NCBI GenBank assembly: GCA_023105745.1
Contig: JALGQZ010000002.1
Span: 47,466,497 to 47,530,496, forward strand
Source of the DNA: Austropuccinia psidii
Taxonomy: Eukaryota > Basidiomycota > Pucciniomycetes > Pucciniales > Sphaerophragmiaceae
Reading direction: 5' to 3'
DNA length: 64,000 nt
Below the pieces are notes generated by a model that had not been told where the DNA came from, did not search any database, and was given only the letters and a program-made list of their open reading frames with translations. A program made the translations under genes and the position numbers. Below, piece by piece: positions 1 to 9,951 of this stretch; position 1 is the first letter of the stretch, and the number at the start of each line of letters is the position of its first letter.

Positions 1-660
1 CTTCTCTTTGATTTTTTCAAGATTGTTCTCATATTCCTCAGTTGACTTTGAACTGACCAGTAGGTTCCAGGATGTCTGATAATCCTTCCAAACATCCTCT
101 TGAAAATATTTGCGACAATTTTGGATAAGGTTTTTGCTGATGTGCCATGTGCAATAATTATGGATTGAGCTAGGAAAGACCAATTCAATGGCCATCTTCA
201 GAGCTGGCTCACAATCTGTGATAATAACCTTGGGAATTCTGGGTGGCTGAAATAACATTTTGAGTTCTTGAAGGGCCCATATGTATCCATCATCATTTTC
301 CCGTTCCATGTAGCAAAAGGCTAATGAGAAGGTGTGTCCAGTTGCAGTTTGGCCAACCATGTGGAAAAGTGGCAAATTGTACTTGCATGTCCGGTAAGTG
401 GCATCAATCAATATCACATGGTGGTTTATATGACCCAATTCAATGGAGGCTGGGTGTGCAAAGAATAGGTTGGTAATCTTTCCATTTATATTAATTTGAT
501 TACTATGAATCCAATTGCTCTCTTTCAGAAGACGTATTAGATATTCCAGTTGAGATTGACCATTCCTTTCCTTGATTGATAGATGTCCTTTGTAGCTATA
601 CAGAGTTCTGCTAGTGGTACAGGTATTTCCTTGGGAATAACAATGAAAGTCAAGAAGGTA
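1..660 (-). CDS. MULE-type (Mutator-like) DDE transposase, partial, cut by the window edge
   Basis: The minus strand is open from position 660 to the window edge (220 codons). The translation has the core of a MULE transposase: an IDATYRTCKYNLPLFH block (about 360-410) with the first catalytic Asp, then VGQTATGHTFSLAFCYMERE, then IITDCEPALKMAI (about 190-230) with the second Asp, then a YCTWHISKNL block. The catalytic Glu and C-terminal zinc region would lie left of position 1. The frame begins just after a TAG at 661-663, which could be a splice acceptor, and no in-frame ATG lies at the 5' end, so this may be an internal exon or a fragment. The known role of the family is cut-and-paste transposition by a DDE nuclease. 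No terminal inverted repeats were identified. Confidence 0.8.
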
Positions 661-695
661 CTAGTATCACATCAAAGGGAATTTTAACACCAACT

Positions 696-1190
696 TTGAC
701 TGGCTTGGTTAATAATATCCTCCAGCTGATGATTGCATTTAATTGTGTGCGGGCACATACTAAGGTTGATTTGAAAACTACTCAGAAAATTGGAAAGCGA
801 TTGGTCAAGAGAGGAGTGGATCCTTTGCAAGAGTTGGTGACCATTCAAGATCAGATGAAGGCTGGAAGGCCATGCTACAATCTTATTGCAGCATTCCTTA
901 CAGGGGGTGTATGTGGACTTCTGGTGTGTTCAGCTGATTACCGCATTAGTTCAGCAAAAGGGACCCTTCAGCTTCTGGAAATTACATCAATGCTCAAGAG
1001 AAAAGAATCCTTGCCGGATGAAGATATTTGGAAGCGCACAAACAAGTATATATGTGAAATCCTTCATGAAAGCTTTTTCTCGAATCCTTCATCTTCACCA
1101 ATTTGCCCCAGCAAATACCGCCTGGCAGAATATTTAGCATTGGATTTTAGTGAGGCTTGGCAAAAAAACACCCTTTGGAGTCTAATTTAA
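696..1190 (+). other. Unrecognised open frame, 164 codons
   Basis: The frame is open from a TTG at 696 to the TAA at 1188-1190. I recognise no domain. The product would be soluble and mixed-charge, with a basic stretch near residues 30-40 (KIGKRLVKRG) and a hydrophobic Gly/Cys-rich patch near residues 70-80. There is no good ATG start. It lies tail to tail with the MULE fragment across a 35-bp gap, so it could be an exon of cargo captured by the transposon, a remnant host gene, or chance. Composition is less AT-biased than the flanks, which is the main reason to list it. Confidence 0.25.
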
Positions 1191-1324
1191 TCATGAGCTT
1201 ACCTAAAAAGGTGGGTATTTACAAAGAAATTCAAAAGGTGTAGTAGAGTGTGCGTGTGTCATATTACTTATTATTACCTGTGACCTGTAATTCATCACTA
1301 TTGAGTGCAGGATATGCTTACTGT

Positions 1325-1343
1325 GCGGAGTCATGACTTCGAA
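1325..1343. repeat. Palindrome related to TTCGAAGTC-NN-GACTTCGAA
   Basis: The right arm GACTTCGAA is intact at 1335-1343. The left arm is degenerate (GCGGAGTC). The same palindrome occurs, better preserved, at 5412-5431, about 4 kb away and on the other side of the first host-like gene. Function is not known from the sequence. Confidence 0.45.
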
Positions 1344-1509
1344 CAGCTTTGTGCCAAGCTGCTTATAAGATTGTCCAGTGTGCTTTTGTCACCTGAGTGC
1401 AAAAAAAGTCACGGGTAACAAGTTGATGCCTCAAGTATCACAGTAGAGAATAATTGTGCTTATGGGAATTTAGTGTAAAAAGAGAAAGATATGAGAGAAG
1501 TGATGCCAG

Positions 1510-1716
1510 GGACCTTCTGAGGGGCTTGAACCCACAGAGCCTACCTGTTCCACCAAGGAAGAATGAGTTGGATTTGGTTTGCCAAAGCTATTGTCACCAA
1601 CCACCCAGATTCACAATCCAGGTGCCCCTGGGTGAGTCTGGCCAGTGCCCAGGCTCGAACATGCCACCTGTCAACCAGTTTGGGAGGCAGATGCTCTAAC
1701 CATTAGGTCATTCACA
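1510..1716 (-). repeat. tRNA-derived SINE-like sequence with two degenerate tRNA-like modules
   Basis: Read on the minus strand, 1716-1641 begins with an A-box-like TAATGGTTAGAGCATCTG, has a possible anticodon-arm stem (CATCTG with CAGGTG) around an enlarged loop, and then a B-box-like GTTCGAGCC. About 85 bp further along, at 1555-1510, is a second B-box-like GGTTCAAGCCCC after TTGGTGGAACAGGTAGG. Neither module folds into a proper cloverleaf: the T-stem of the first is poorly paired. Two RNA-polymerase-III-like modules in one orientation suggest a dimeric tRNA-derived SINE rather than a working tRNA. No poly(A) tail or target duplication was confirmed. Confidence 0.3.
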
Positions 1717-1729
1717 TCACATTGATTTT

Positions 1730-3831
1730 AGTTGGTCCTTTCAGCTCCAAATAACCTCCCCCCACACCTTTTTTCATTTTTAATTTAATCACTCAAACCT
1801 AACCTTTTCAAAATTAATAATATATTTTTCTTAAATATAAAATAATCCTCTCAACCAAAAGCTTGTAATCAATACACTGAAGTAAGTTTTTTTTTTAATT
1901 TTCAATTTAACAATAATTTCTTTTTATTTTATTGTTTTTTTTTGAAAAAAAACATTTTTCTTTTTTTTTAAAAATTTTATTGTTTAATATTTAAATTATA
2001 TTTCATATATTTTTATTTATTTTGATCGCTGGGGCTCTTACAGCCCCAGCAATCCAAAAATAATAAAAAAAAACATTTTTTTTTTTTAAATTTTATTTTT
2101 TAATATTTAAATTTTATTTAATTTTTCTCTATTTAATTTGATCGATCAAAAAAAAATAAAAATAAAAACATTCTTTTTTTATTTTTTAAAATTTTATTTA
2201 TATTTTATTTTTTTTTATTTAAAATGCTTGCTGGGGCTCTTACAGCCCCAGCGATCAAAAAAAAAATAATAAAAAAAACACTTTTTTTTTATTTTTTAAA
2301 ATATTATTTAAATTTCATTTTATTTTTATTTAAATTGCTCGCTGGGGCTCTTACAGCCCCAGCAATTCAAAAAAAATAAAAAAAAAAACATTTTATTTTT
2401 TATTTTTTAATATTTAAATTTAATTTAATTTTTTTCAATTAAATTGCTCACTGGGGCTGTTAGAGCCCCAGCGATCAAAAAAAAATAAAAAAATAACCAT
2501 TTTTTTTTATTTTTTATAATATTATTTAATTTTTTTTTTTTTTTTAAAATCACTTGCTGGGGCTCTTACAGCCCCAGTGATCAAAAAACAATAAAAAAAA
2601 AAAGATTTTTTTTATTAATTTTTAATATTTAATTTTAATTTTTTTCTTTTTCATTTAAATTTCTTGCTGGGGCTGTAAGAGCCCCAGCAATCAAAAAAAA
2701 AAAAAAAAAAAAACAATTTTTTTTTATTTTTTATAATTTTATTTAATATTTTTTTTTTTTAAAATCACTCGCTGGGGCTCGTGATCAAAAAAAATTAAAA
2801 AAAAAATAAATTTTTTGTATTTTATAAAAAAATATTTAATTTTTATTTTATAAAAAAATATTTAATTTTTATTTTATAAAAAAATATTTAATTTTTTTTT
2901 TTTTATTTAAATTGCTTGCTGGGGCTCTTACAGCCCCAGCGCTCAAAAAAAAACAAAAAAAAAACATTTTTTTTTTATTTTTTAAAATTTTATTTACATT
3001 TTTTCTTTTTATTTAAATGGCACGCTGGGGCTCTTACAGCCCCAGCAAAATTAAAAAATAAAAAAAAAAAACATATTTTTTTTTTATTTTGTAATATTTA
3101 ATTTTAATTTTAATTTTTTTATTTAAATTTCTTGATGAAAAAAAAACATTTTTTTTTTATTTTTTAATATTTAATTTTGTATTTTTTTTTTTTTTATTTT
3201 GAAAAAAAAACTTTTAATTTTTTTTTTAAATTTTATTTAAATTGGTCACTCCCAGCGATCAAAAAAAGATTAAAAAAAAATGATTTTTTTTCATTTTTAT
3301 TTTTCATTTAAATTGCTTTCTGGGGCTCTTAAAGCCCCAGCAATCCAAAAAAAAAAAATCTTATTTTTTATTTTTTAATATTTAATTTTTTTATTTATTT
3401 TGATTACAATCAAAAATTTTTAAAAAAAATTTTATTTAAAAGAAAAATCATTTTTTTTACTTCTTAATTATTTTTTTCAACAATTTAAGCTGCAGCAACA
3501 ACAATTTTTTTTAATAATAAATATTTTTGATTTTTATTTTATTATTATTTTTTTGATTTAATTTCCAAAAAAACTATTTTTGGTTTTTTTTTGGATGTTT
3601 TGGTGTTAATTCAACCGTAAACTCTGATTTGTTCAAAATAAAAAATTTAAATTTATATTTACTAATTTTTTTTCAATTTCGTTACAACAATTATTTTTAA
3701 AAAAAAAACTTATTTGTTTTTTCTATTAAAATTTACGCAACCATGATTTTTATTTACTTATTTTGCTTTTTTTTAATAAAAATCATTCTAGGGGAAAGCC
3801 TCACCTGTTGCTTCTTGCTTTTTCTCCAATC
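1730..3831. other. Intergenic, extremely AT-rich, around the hairpin array
   Basis: Apart from the hairpin array this stretch is oligo-A and oligo-T tracts with no supportable gene. The segment 3345-3831 is the presumed upstream region of the oxygenase gene. No clear promoter element can be picked out of the AT background. Confidence 0.7.
2028..3341. repeat. Tandem array of GC-rich hairpins in AT-rich ~107-bp units
   Basis: At least nine copies of a 23-bp inverted repeat (9-bp arms GCTGGGGCT and AGCCCCAGC around a 5-nt loop) lie at 2028-2050, 2230-2252, 2341-2363, 2450-2472, 2556-2578, 2666-2688, 2918-2940, 3024-3046 and 3319-3341. Half or broken copies lie at 2771-2780 and near 3248-3258. 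Most successive copies are 105-111 bp apart. The sequence between them is nearly pure A and T, with oligo-A runs to the right of each hairpin and oligo-T runs before the next. Copy 2666-2688 has an inverted loop, and copy 2450-2472 has a changed but symmetric loop (GTTAG). GATC commonly flanks the hairpin. Confidence 0.9.
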
Positions 3832-5216
3832 ATGAATCAACAGTCACCATACCAGCTCATTGAGCTCCCAAAATGTATGGAGTCACTTAATGATGAAGAA
3901 AAACATTTCATGGGAAGGACTATTTCACCAGTTGTAAATAATTTTTCTTCATCAATTAGTGACTTAATTCATCAAATAACTCTTTGTAAATCAAGCTTAT
4001 CCAACAAAAACGGAAAGGATGAGTTGTTTTTGAATTCTGAGGATCATTCCATGGGAAGGACTATTTCACCAGCTGTGAATGATTCCCCCTTATCCAAAAA
4101 TGACTCATCTTTAAATAAGAAATCTAATCATTCACATAGAAGATTTCAGATTGCACGAAAATTACTCACCCAAATTTTGGACCATGCATCAAGAAGCAGA
4201 GGCGAATTCAGTACAGTTCCAGTTAAGCGCAAGCCAAATAGAATAAATAAGCTTTTATTACCTTCCATAAATGAAACACCAAATCCTTCAATTGTTTTCA
4301 ATTCAAAAAATCACGAGCCCCTCTTCATTTATCACTTGCATCCATTTCATATTCCTTCTTCAACTTTTACTTCATTAAACCAATTAATAATATCACTTTA
4401 CAAATTAGCCCAAAATCGTCCTCATATTAAATCCAATAGTGATCTTATTGATGGTCATATGAAAGGAGTTGGATTTCGCTGTGGAAGTGATAGTGGTAAA
4501 TCCTTAGGTGAGTCTTTAGAAAATTATATTCAAGTTTTTTTGTTAATTTTATTCTCCTTTTACTAGGTGTTTATGCCAGGAAGACCACAATGAATCCAGA
4601 AGTATTAGACGCAGATAATGAAGAATGGATGACCCTTTCTCAGTTTGAAAATTTTGTTTCCTCCTGCATCAAGCTTCTTTCTATGTCTGCTGCCCGTGAG
4701 AATAATGAAATCATGCAAGAAGCCCAGCTACCTGAATGGCATGAAGGTGAATGGAATCCAATGTTCCACCAAAAGTTACGGTCTTTCTCCAATGTAATCA
4801 TAACAACAAATGATTTTCATAATCGTGTTCATAGAGATGAAAAGGACATGAATACTTGGACTTATGGTTTGTTCACATTCTTTGACAAATCAGCCATAAA
4901 ACCAATTCCATATCCCATCTGCTCCTGTGGCTATGGCCTCTCATTTCCTGAATACTCCACACTTTTGGATTTTTCTCGCAAACAAGGTATTATTGAGCTC
5001 CTCTGGAAAACTTCGACCACTTTTCACCAGACCACTCAGCCACCTCCTATTTTTGATGAACTTCCCACCATAACTCACTTTGGCTGTTCTTTCCAAATCA
5101 ACTCCAAGCTATATTCAAGAGCTAAAAGCCTTATATGTATGGATCCAATAACCCAAGAAGAGAAGACATATGGACGTCAAGAAAGGATTCAAAATGAAAA
5201 GCAAAGACATCAATAG
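3832..5216 (+). CDS. Tet/JBP-like 2OG-Fe(II) oxygenase domain protein, two exons
   Basis: Exons 3832-4507 and 4567-5216 are joined across a 59-nt intron with GTGAGT donor and CTAG acceptor. The splice keeps the frame exactly (1326 nt, 441 aa). I chose the ATG at 3832; the frame is open further upstream but without ATG. The C-terminal half fits the fungal Tet-like dioxygenase family: TTNDFHNRVHRDEKD gives the HxD iron ligands (about H314 and D316), followed by WTYGLF, a CSCGYGLSFP segment, and WKTSTTFHQTT, where H379 is my best candidate for the distal iron ligand (H396 is the alternative). The N-terminal half is Ser/Asn-rich and carries a duplicated motif, MGRTISPVVN (27-36) and MGRTISPAVN (74-83). 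Family knowledge: such enzymes oxidise modified bases and are expanded in basidiomycetes beside transposons. The substrate here is unknown. It sits upstream of and parallel to the SNF2 gene. Confidence 0.75.
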
Positions 5217-5411
5217 AAAAAAATGAAGCTTTCAAAGATATAAATTTCTTGTAATTTTCCATTTCTTTTGATGTAGCTTTTCAACCTTAGACTAGGATAC
5301 TTATGCATGAAATGGGATGGTTGATGCAAACTTGAGTACATATTTTCCTTTGGTGACTTTCTTGAAATATATGTCCTTAAGTATCCTTAGGAATTTGCTT
5401 CATGTATTCTG

Positions 5412-5431
5412 TTCGAAGTCAGGACTTCGAA
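5412..5431. repeat. Palindrome TTCGAAGTC-AG-GACTTCGAA
   Basis: Perfect 9-bp arms surround a 2-nt centre, in the 480-bp gap between the oxygenase stop (5216) and the SNF2 start. It is related to the copy at 1325-1343. The gap otherwise holds the 3' end of one gene and the promoter of the next, with no distinct signal that I can see. Confidence 0.7.
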
Positions 5432-5697
5432 TAGAAAGATTTTTCTCATTCAGAGCTTGATACAATTATATTGACATATCCAAGAATAAATTTCCTTGCC
5501 TCTCTAAATTGAGCTCTTTTTTTCAAACAATCTTTTATTTAATGTCGCATGTTTCTATTTATAATACAAATAGTAACTGCAAACCACAAGCCGGCCTGAT
5601 TAGTATCAAAATTACTTTAGTATATATTCTTGCTCTCCAGTTCATTGCATTTACCATTCATTCCTGTCAAGATCGAACTGAATCTTTTTTTCGAAAT

Positions 5698-8363
5698 ATG
5701 GATTCTTCCAAGCCATATTGCCTTGGTATATTGAAAACCCATGTATGCCTCACTAATCCCATTCAGAAACCTTTTCCTCTGGATGATTGGATTTTTTTAT
5801 GTCATACAAGTCAAAATTTATTCTTGTATACACAACATCAAAGAGAAGCTTGTGGTAGCCTTCCTCTGGATGTCACCTCTGCACTTGTACCATTATTGGG
5901 TGACCCCAATTTCTTCATATCCTGTGGTCCTTCTGGCATGTGGCACACCAATCTAGAGAAAAACCCCAACCAGAAAGTATTCATTGAAAGCTTTCTCAAG
6001 TCTAACCTTTACAACAAGAAAAACATCACTATTCCAATAGTAATGTTTATTTTTTTGTTTTCCTCAGCAAGAATTGATATATTTGACCTCATTAGGCAGA
6101 ATTCAATATTAATTCACCAACCAGCCACATACAACAGCTGGGAACATTGTGGGTGTTCACTTATCTCACACCTGGAGCCCAAGCCTGTTATCTCTTCTCA
6201 GAACGTATTGTTGTCACCTGAGCTGCACTCACAGCTCCTGAAGATTCCAAGTGGGAATGACCAACCACATATCGAATCCATAATACCATTCCTAAAATCA
6301 TCACTCAAGCCTCATCAAAAGCAAGGATTAGCATTTCTCCTAGATAGAGAAGCCCCAAATGGAAAATGGGCAAATTCTCTGTGGTTAAGTAAACCATCAT
6401 CCTCATCTACAAGAATAAATTTGATACATAGAATCACAAAGAAGCAAGTAAATAACCTTGAAGACACCTTCAGCCATACTCCCTTGGGCTGTCTGCTTGC
6501 GGATGACATGGGACTAGGGAAATCAATTCAGTGCATATCACTCATATGTATGACTCTTGAAGATTCCAAAAGAGATATTCCACCATCAATTCACTTTATT
6601 AATAAAAAACGAAAACACTCCACACTCATAATATGCTTACCTCGTTTGATAAAGAATTGGGAAGATGAATTAAAATTACATACAGACATATCCCAACTAA
6701 AGATTGTCACCTATCATGGGAAGAAAAGAAAGAAGATTGGACTGAAAAAATGGTCTGAAGCTGATATTGTAATATCCAGCTATCATTTGTTAGCTCATGA
6801 GTTTGGTAAGCCTAATAATATAGAAAACTCTTGGATTTACCATAGTGAATGGTACCAAGTTGTCTTAGATGAGGCCCAGTGAGTTTTTCAAATTATTATT
6901 TATAAATTGTGGAATTCTGATGAATGATATATAATTAAATTGACATACCTAGTCAGATAAGAAGTCAGGAGTCAACTTTCTTCAAAGCAATTGGGGCAAT
7001 ACAAACATCCAGACGCATTTTCCTGACAGGAACCCCTATTCAAAACAGTATAAATGACTTAATGAGCCTAATCACCTTCATTACAGCACCTCAAAGTGAA
7101 AAACAAGAGAATTGGGTACCAAATATATTGGAAGAGCTCAAAAAAGGAAATTATAGCCCCCTTCAGTTATGCCTGAGGCATCTTTGTCTACAAAGAAACA
7201 AGGACCACATTTTAAATGATCTACCTGAAATTAATCATGATTATATCCATGAACCTCTCTCAGATTGGACGTTAGATAGATATAATCATATTTACAAAGA
7301 GTTCATATCATCATCTAATCAAGGCCCAGAAATGTTCTTCAAGTATATAAACAAGCTTCGCCTTTGTTGCAATCATCACTTGCTTAGTGAAAGTATATAT
7401 GACATTGAAGGTATAATCTCACCATATGGGACAAAGATAGAGGGGGGTTTTTTAATAGCACCATAACAGAACATGTTGATGTCAAAACATGTCTACAAAG
7501 CGCTAAAATTCAGAGGCTCCTGAAAATTCTTTTATCACGCCAAAACATTAAAAATTCAACCCCAAAATCAGTGATTTTTTCACAGTTTACAACATTTCTT
7601 GATTTGTAAGCTTGGTTATTTCCCTTATTTTGTATATTAAACTTCTGCTTTGTACCTTTCCTTTGATAATTATGAAGCTTTTGATTGACAATTATTCGTG
7701 ATAAACTGGTAGGATTGGAATTGTCTTAGAAAACAATAAGATCATTTTTACACGTGTTGATGGAACAATAGGCCAAGCTACACAGGAAGCAGAACTTAAG
7801 AAATTCAAGGAAAACAGCAATGTAGAAGTACTTGTGGCTTCAATAGGGGCTGCAGGGGTTGGTCTGAATATAACTTGTGCAGATGTGGTATTTATAATGG
7901 TATGAATTATGATTATATGACCATGAGGCAATATTTTAATATAATCTATATATCTAATATATGTCTAGGAGCCTCATTGGAATCCAGCTGCTGAAGATCA
8001 AGCTATTGATTGTCTACATCGTATTGGACAAAGGAAAAATGTAAGGGCATACCATTTTATATCACCTGATACAGTGGAGATAAACATGCAAAGGGTATGT
8101 TCATTCATAAGAAGTTTTATTTAATGAAAAATTTAGAACCGCTTATTTTATATTTATGAATTACAGGTACAACAGAGGAAGCGTACTTTGGCAAGGTGTG
8201 TACATTTTTAATCATTCAAATCACTGATTGGATTTTATTTTCCTGTCCTTATGGTGGTTATTTTTTTCATGTAAGAGCAACTTTAGCAAGTACTTTGACA
8301 TATGCTGAGCTATCAAAACTTTTCTTAGAGACTCATATGAACATCAAAATTGAAAGTGGGTAA
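5698..8363 (+). CDS. SNF2/SWI2-family ATPase (Rad5/HLTF/TTF2-like, no RING), six exons, one apparent frameshift
   Basis: Exons: 5698-6878, 6953-7605, 7713-7899, 7969-8094, 8167-8195, 8276-8363. All five introns (74, 107, 69, 72 and 80 nt) are GT-AG. Motifs run in order: Q-like KPHQKQGLAFLLDRE, Walker A in LADDMGLGKSIQCISL, DEAH box (completed only by the first splice), motif III FLTGTPIQN, LRLCCNHHLL, SVIFSQF, then motifs V-VI in GAAGVGLNITCADVVF and EPHWNPAAEDQAIDCLHRIGQ. The space where Rad5/HLTF proteins carry a RING is too short for one. Exon lengths sum to 2264 nt, one short of a multiple of three. The frame breaks at a G6T6 run (7442-7453), so this is either a sequencing indel or an inactivating mutation. 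An in-frame ATG also exists at 5542. Expected role: ATP-dependent DNA translocation on chromatin in the nucleus. Confidence 0.8.
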
Positions 8364-8497
8364 CTGTGAAACTATAGTTCTTTTGGATTAAAAAAAATGG
8401 GGGCGTGGATTTAGCAAACTACATCTATGAAAGGCGTGAAGGCGTATCTGAATCCACAATTTTATGCGTAGGCGTAGGCGTAAGTTTTAGGTTAAGG
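8364..8497. repeat. Short GGCGT(A/G)-rich degenerate repeat at the insertion site of element A
   Basis: GGCGTGGATTT, GGCGTGAAGGCGTA and GGCGTAGGCGTAGGCGTAAG occur between about 8401 and 8485. The other side of element A resumes with AAGGCGTGGA after the target duplication, so the element landed in or beside this G-rich repeat. No coding potential is seen. Confidence 0.5.
8493..8497. repeat. Target-site duplication TAAGG of element A, left
   Basis: It matches 18180-18184 exactly and directly abuts the TG and CA ends of the LTRs. Confidence 0.9.
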
Positions 8498-9927
8498 TGT
8501 CAGGATGATACTATTATAAAGGTATAACTAGGCTAATTACAACTTTAACTGTGTATGTGACATGACAGAAAATGATTTAAAAAAGATTTATAAAGGTTTA
8601 TAATAAGATAAAAGGGTTCTACTATTGAGAAATAGTGGTGGTGAGCGCTATTGAGAACCCTGGGTGCAGGCTTTATCTGTTGGATTAAAATAATAAAGTC
8701 TACAATAATTAAAGATTATAATTATACCTGATTATTTAACCAAGAGTAAAACTGTTTTTGACAGTTTACTACGTAGGTTATTCAAGAGCAGGATGAGGAA
8801 AGGCTTTTGGCTGTGAAAAGCCCTCCTTTTATCCTGAAATTGAGGTGGAAAGGCTGCTAGACCTTTCCACGTAGAGGAAGTGAAGATTTTTCACTCTCCA
8901 TGACAGGCTTGTGGTTTGCAAACAACCTGTATACCCTGTATTGGGCTCAGATGTGGTTTTGAAACCACATCTGGGCAGTTTTCACCAATACAGGGTGAAA
9001 ATTTTCATCTGGGGACCTCACAGCCTGATTCTGACGTGTATGATGCGTAGAATGCTGTACAGAAACTGTATGGGACCCCAGTATTGACTGACATATGAGG
9101 TATTGAAGTAAAAACATGCTTCTTCATCTATTTGAAACCTCATATTCATGGTTATGGGATATTATCCCATGGTAAGGCTGTATCTGACAGCAGGTGGGAT
9201 TTTGACCTTAAAATGGTCATACCTCTGTCAGTTTTTGAGATATCAAGCTCAAAGTTGGTTCATTGAATAGCTCTGTATGATCTCTACACAATGGTACCCA
9301 ACTTGACATGGTTATCATTAAATATGACAAAGTTATCCCATGTACAAGTATTTTTGTACATTGGCGTGGTCTGGTCAAAAGCTGTATTAAGCTTGTTTGG
9401 CCAATAACCTCTGTTGTAGTTGAGTTATGAGAAAATGGATGGCACCATCAGATAGCCCTGATTGTGCTCTTTCCAAAAAGACCCCACTTCAGGTATCTCA
9501 CACTAAAACTGTAAAAGTTAGATGAGAGGTGAATGTTTTGTTCACCCTTATTTGGTCTGAATTTGACCATAACTCAAGTAATACTGGTGCTAGCTCAGTT
9601 TGGCTGGTACCATTGGATAGCCCTGGCTTAGAGCTTCATTTTGAGTACCCATTTGATGGGGTTAAGCCTCTCCTTCTAGATTTTAGATGAGAGGTGAAAA
9701 TTAAGGTTTATGCTCAGCAATAACTTTGAGCAGGAATAACCTTGTTATTTCTTGTCCTATGGTGATGGGACTTATATTTTAAGGAAGAGGTGAGTTTCCT
9801 CTTTCTTTTGATACTTTTTGAGCTAATTTGGCTCAGCTCCATGTTTTGGTGGTATTTTGGCTATACCATTGGTTTATGGTATTTTGGCTGTCATGCTTGT
9901 GCTCTGGTTTTGAGTCACAGGCTGACA
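8498..9927 (-). repeat. 3' LTR of element A
   Basis: 1430 bp, TGTCAG...CTGACA on the plus strand. It contains nested inverted repeats: an inner 26-bp one at 8948-8973 (12-bp arms CAGATGTGGTTT and AAACCACATCTG) inside an outer pair at 8933-8944 and 8985-8996 (ACCCTGTATTGG and CCAATACAGGGT). A further inverted repeat ATGGGAT-ATT-ATCCCAT lies at 9154-9170. The same elements are at +8252 in the other LTR. Confidence 0.95.
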
Positions 9928-9945
9928 TACCCTCCCTCTAAAAAA
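9928..9945 (-). other. Polypurine tract of element A
   Basis: On the minus strand TTTTTTAGAGGGAGGGTA ends directly at the 3' LTR. Equivalent purine tracts sit at the same place in elements C (after 41408) and B (after 46964). It is the expected primer for plus-strand DNA synthesis. Confidence 0.85.
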
Positions 9946-9951
9946 GGCTCA

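Noticed and set aside
1641..1716. Functional tRNA gene on the minus strand
   Set aside because: The T-stem is poorly paired, the anticodon loop is enlarged and the acceptor stem does not close.
2028..3341. CRISPR-like array
   Set aside because: The repeats are palindromic, the spacers are simple AT sequence that is itself repeated, and the setting is eukaryotic.
1730..3831. Mitochondrial DNA insertion, because of GC clusters in AT-rich DNA
   Set aside because: No mitochondrial gene or intron sequence is seen, and the neighbouring genes are nuclear in type.
6041..6069. Short GT...AG interval inside exon 1 of the SNF2 gene
   Set aside because: At about 29 nt it is shorter than any convincing intron here, and the frame is open through it.
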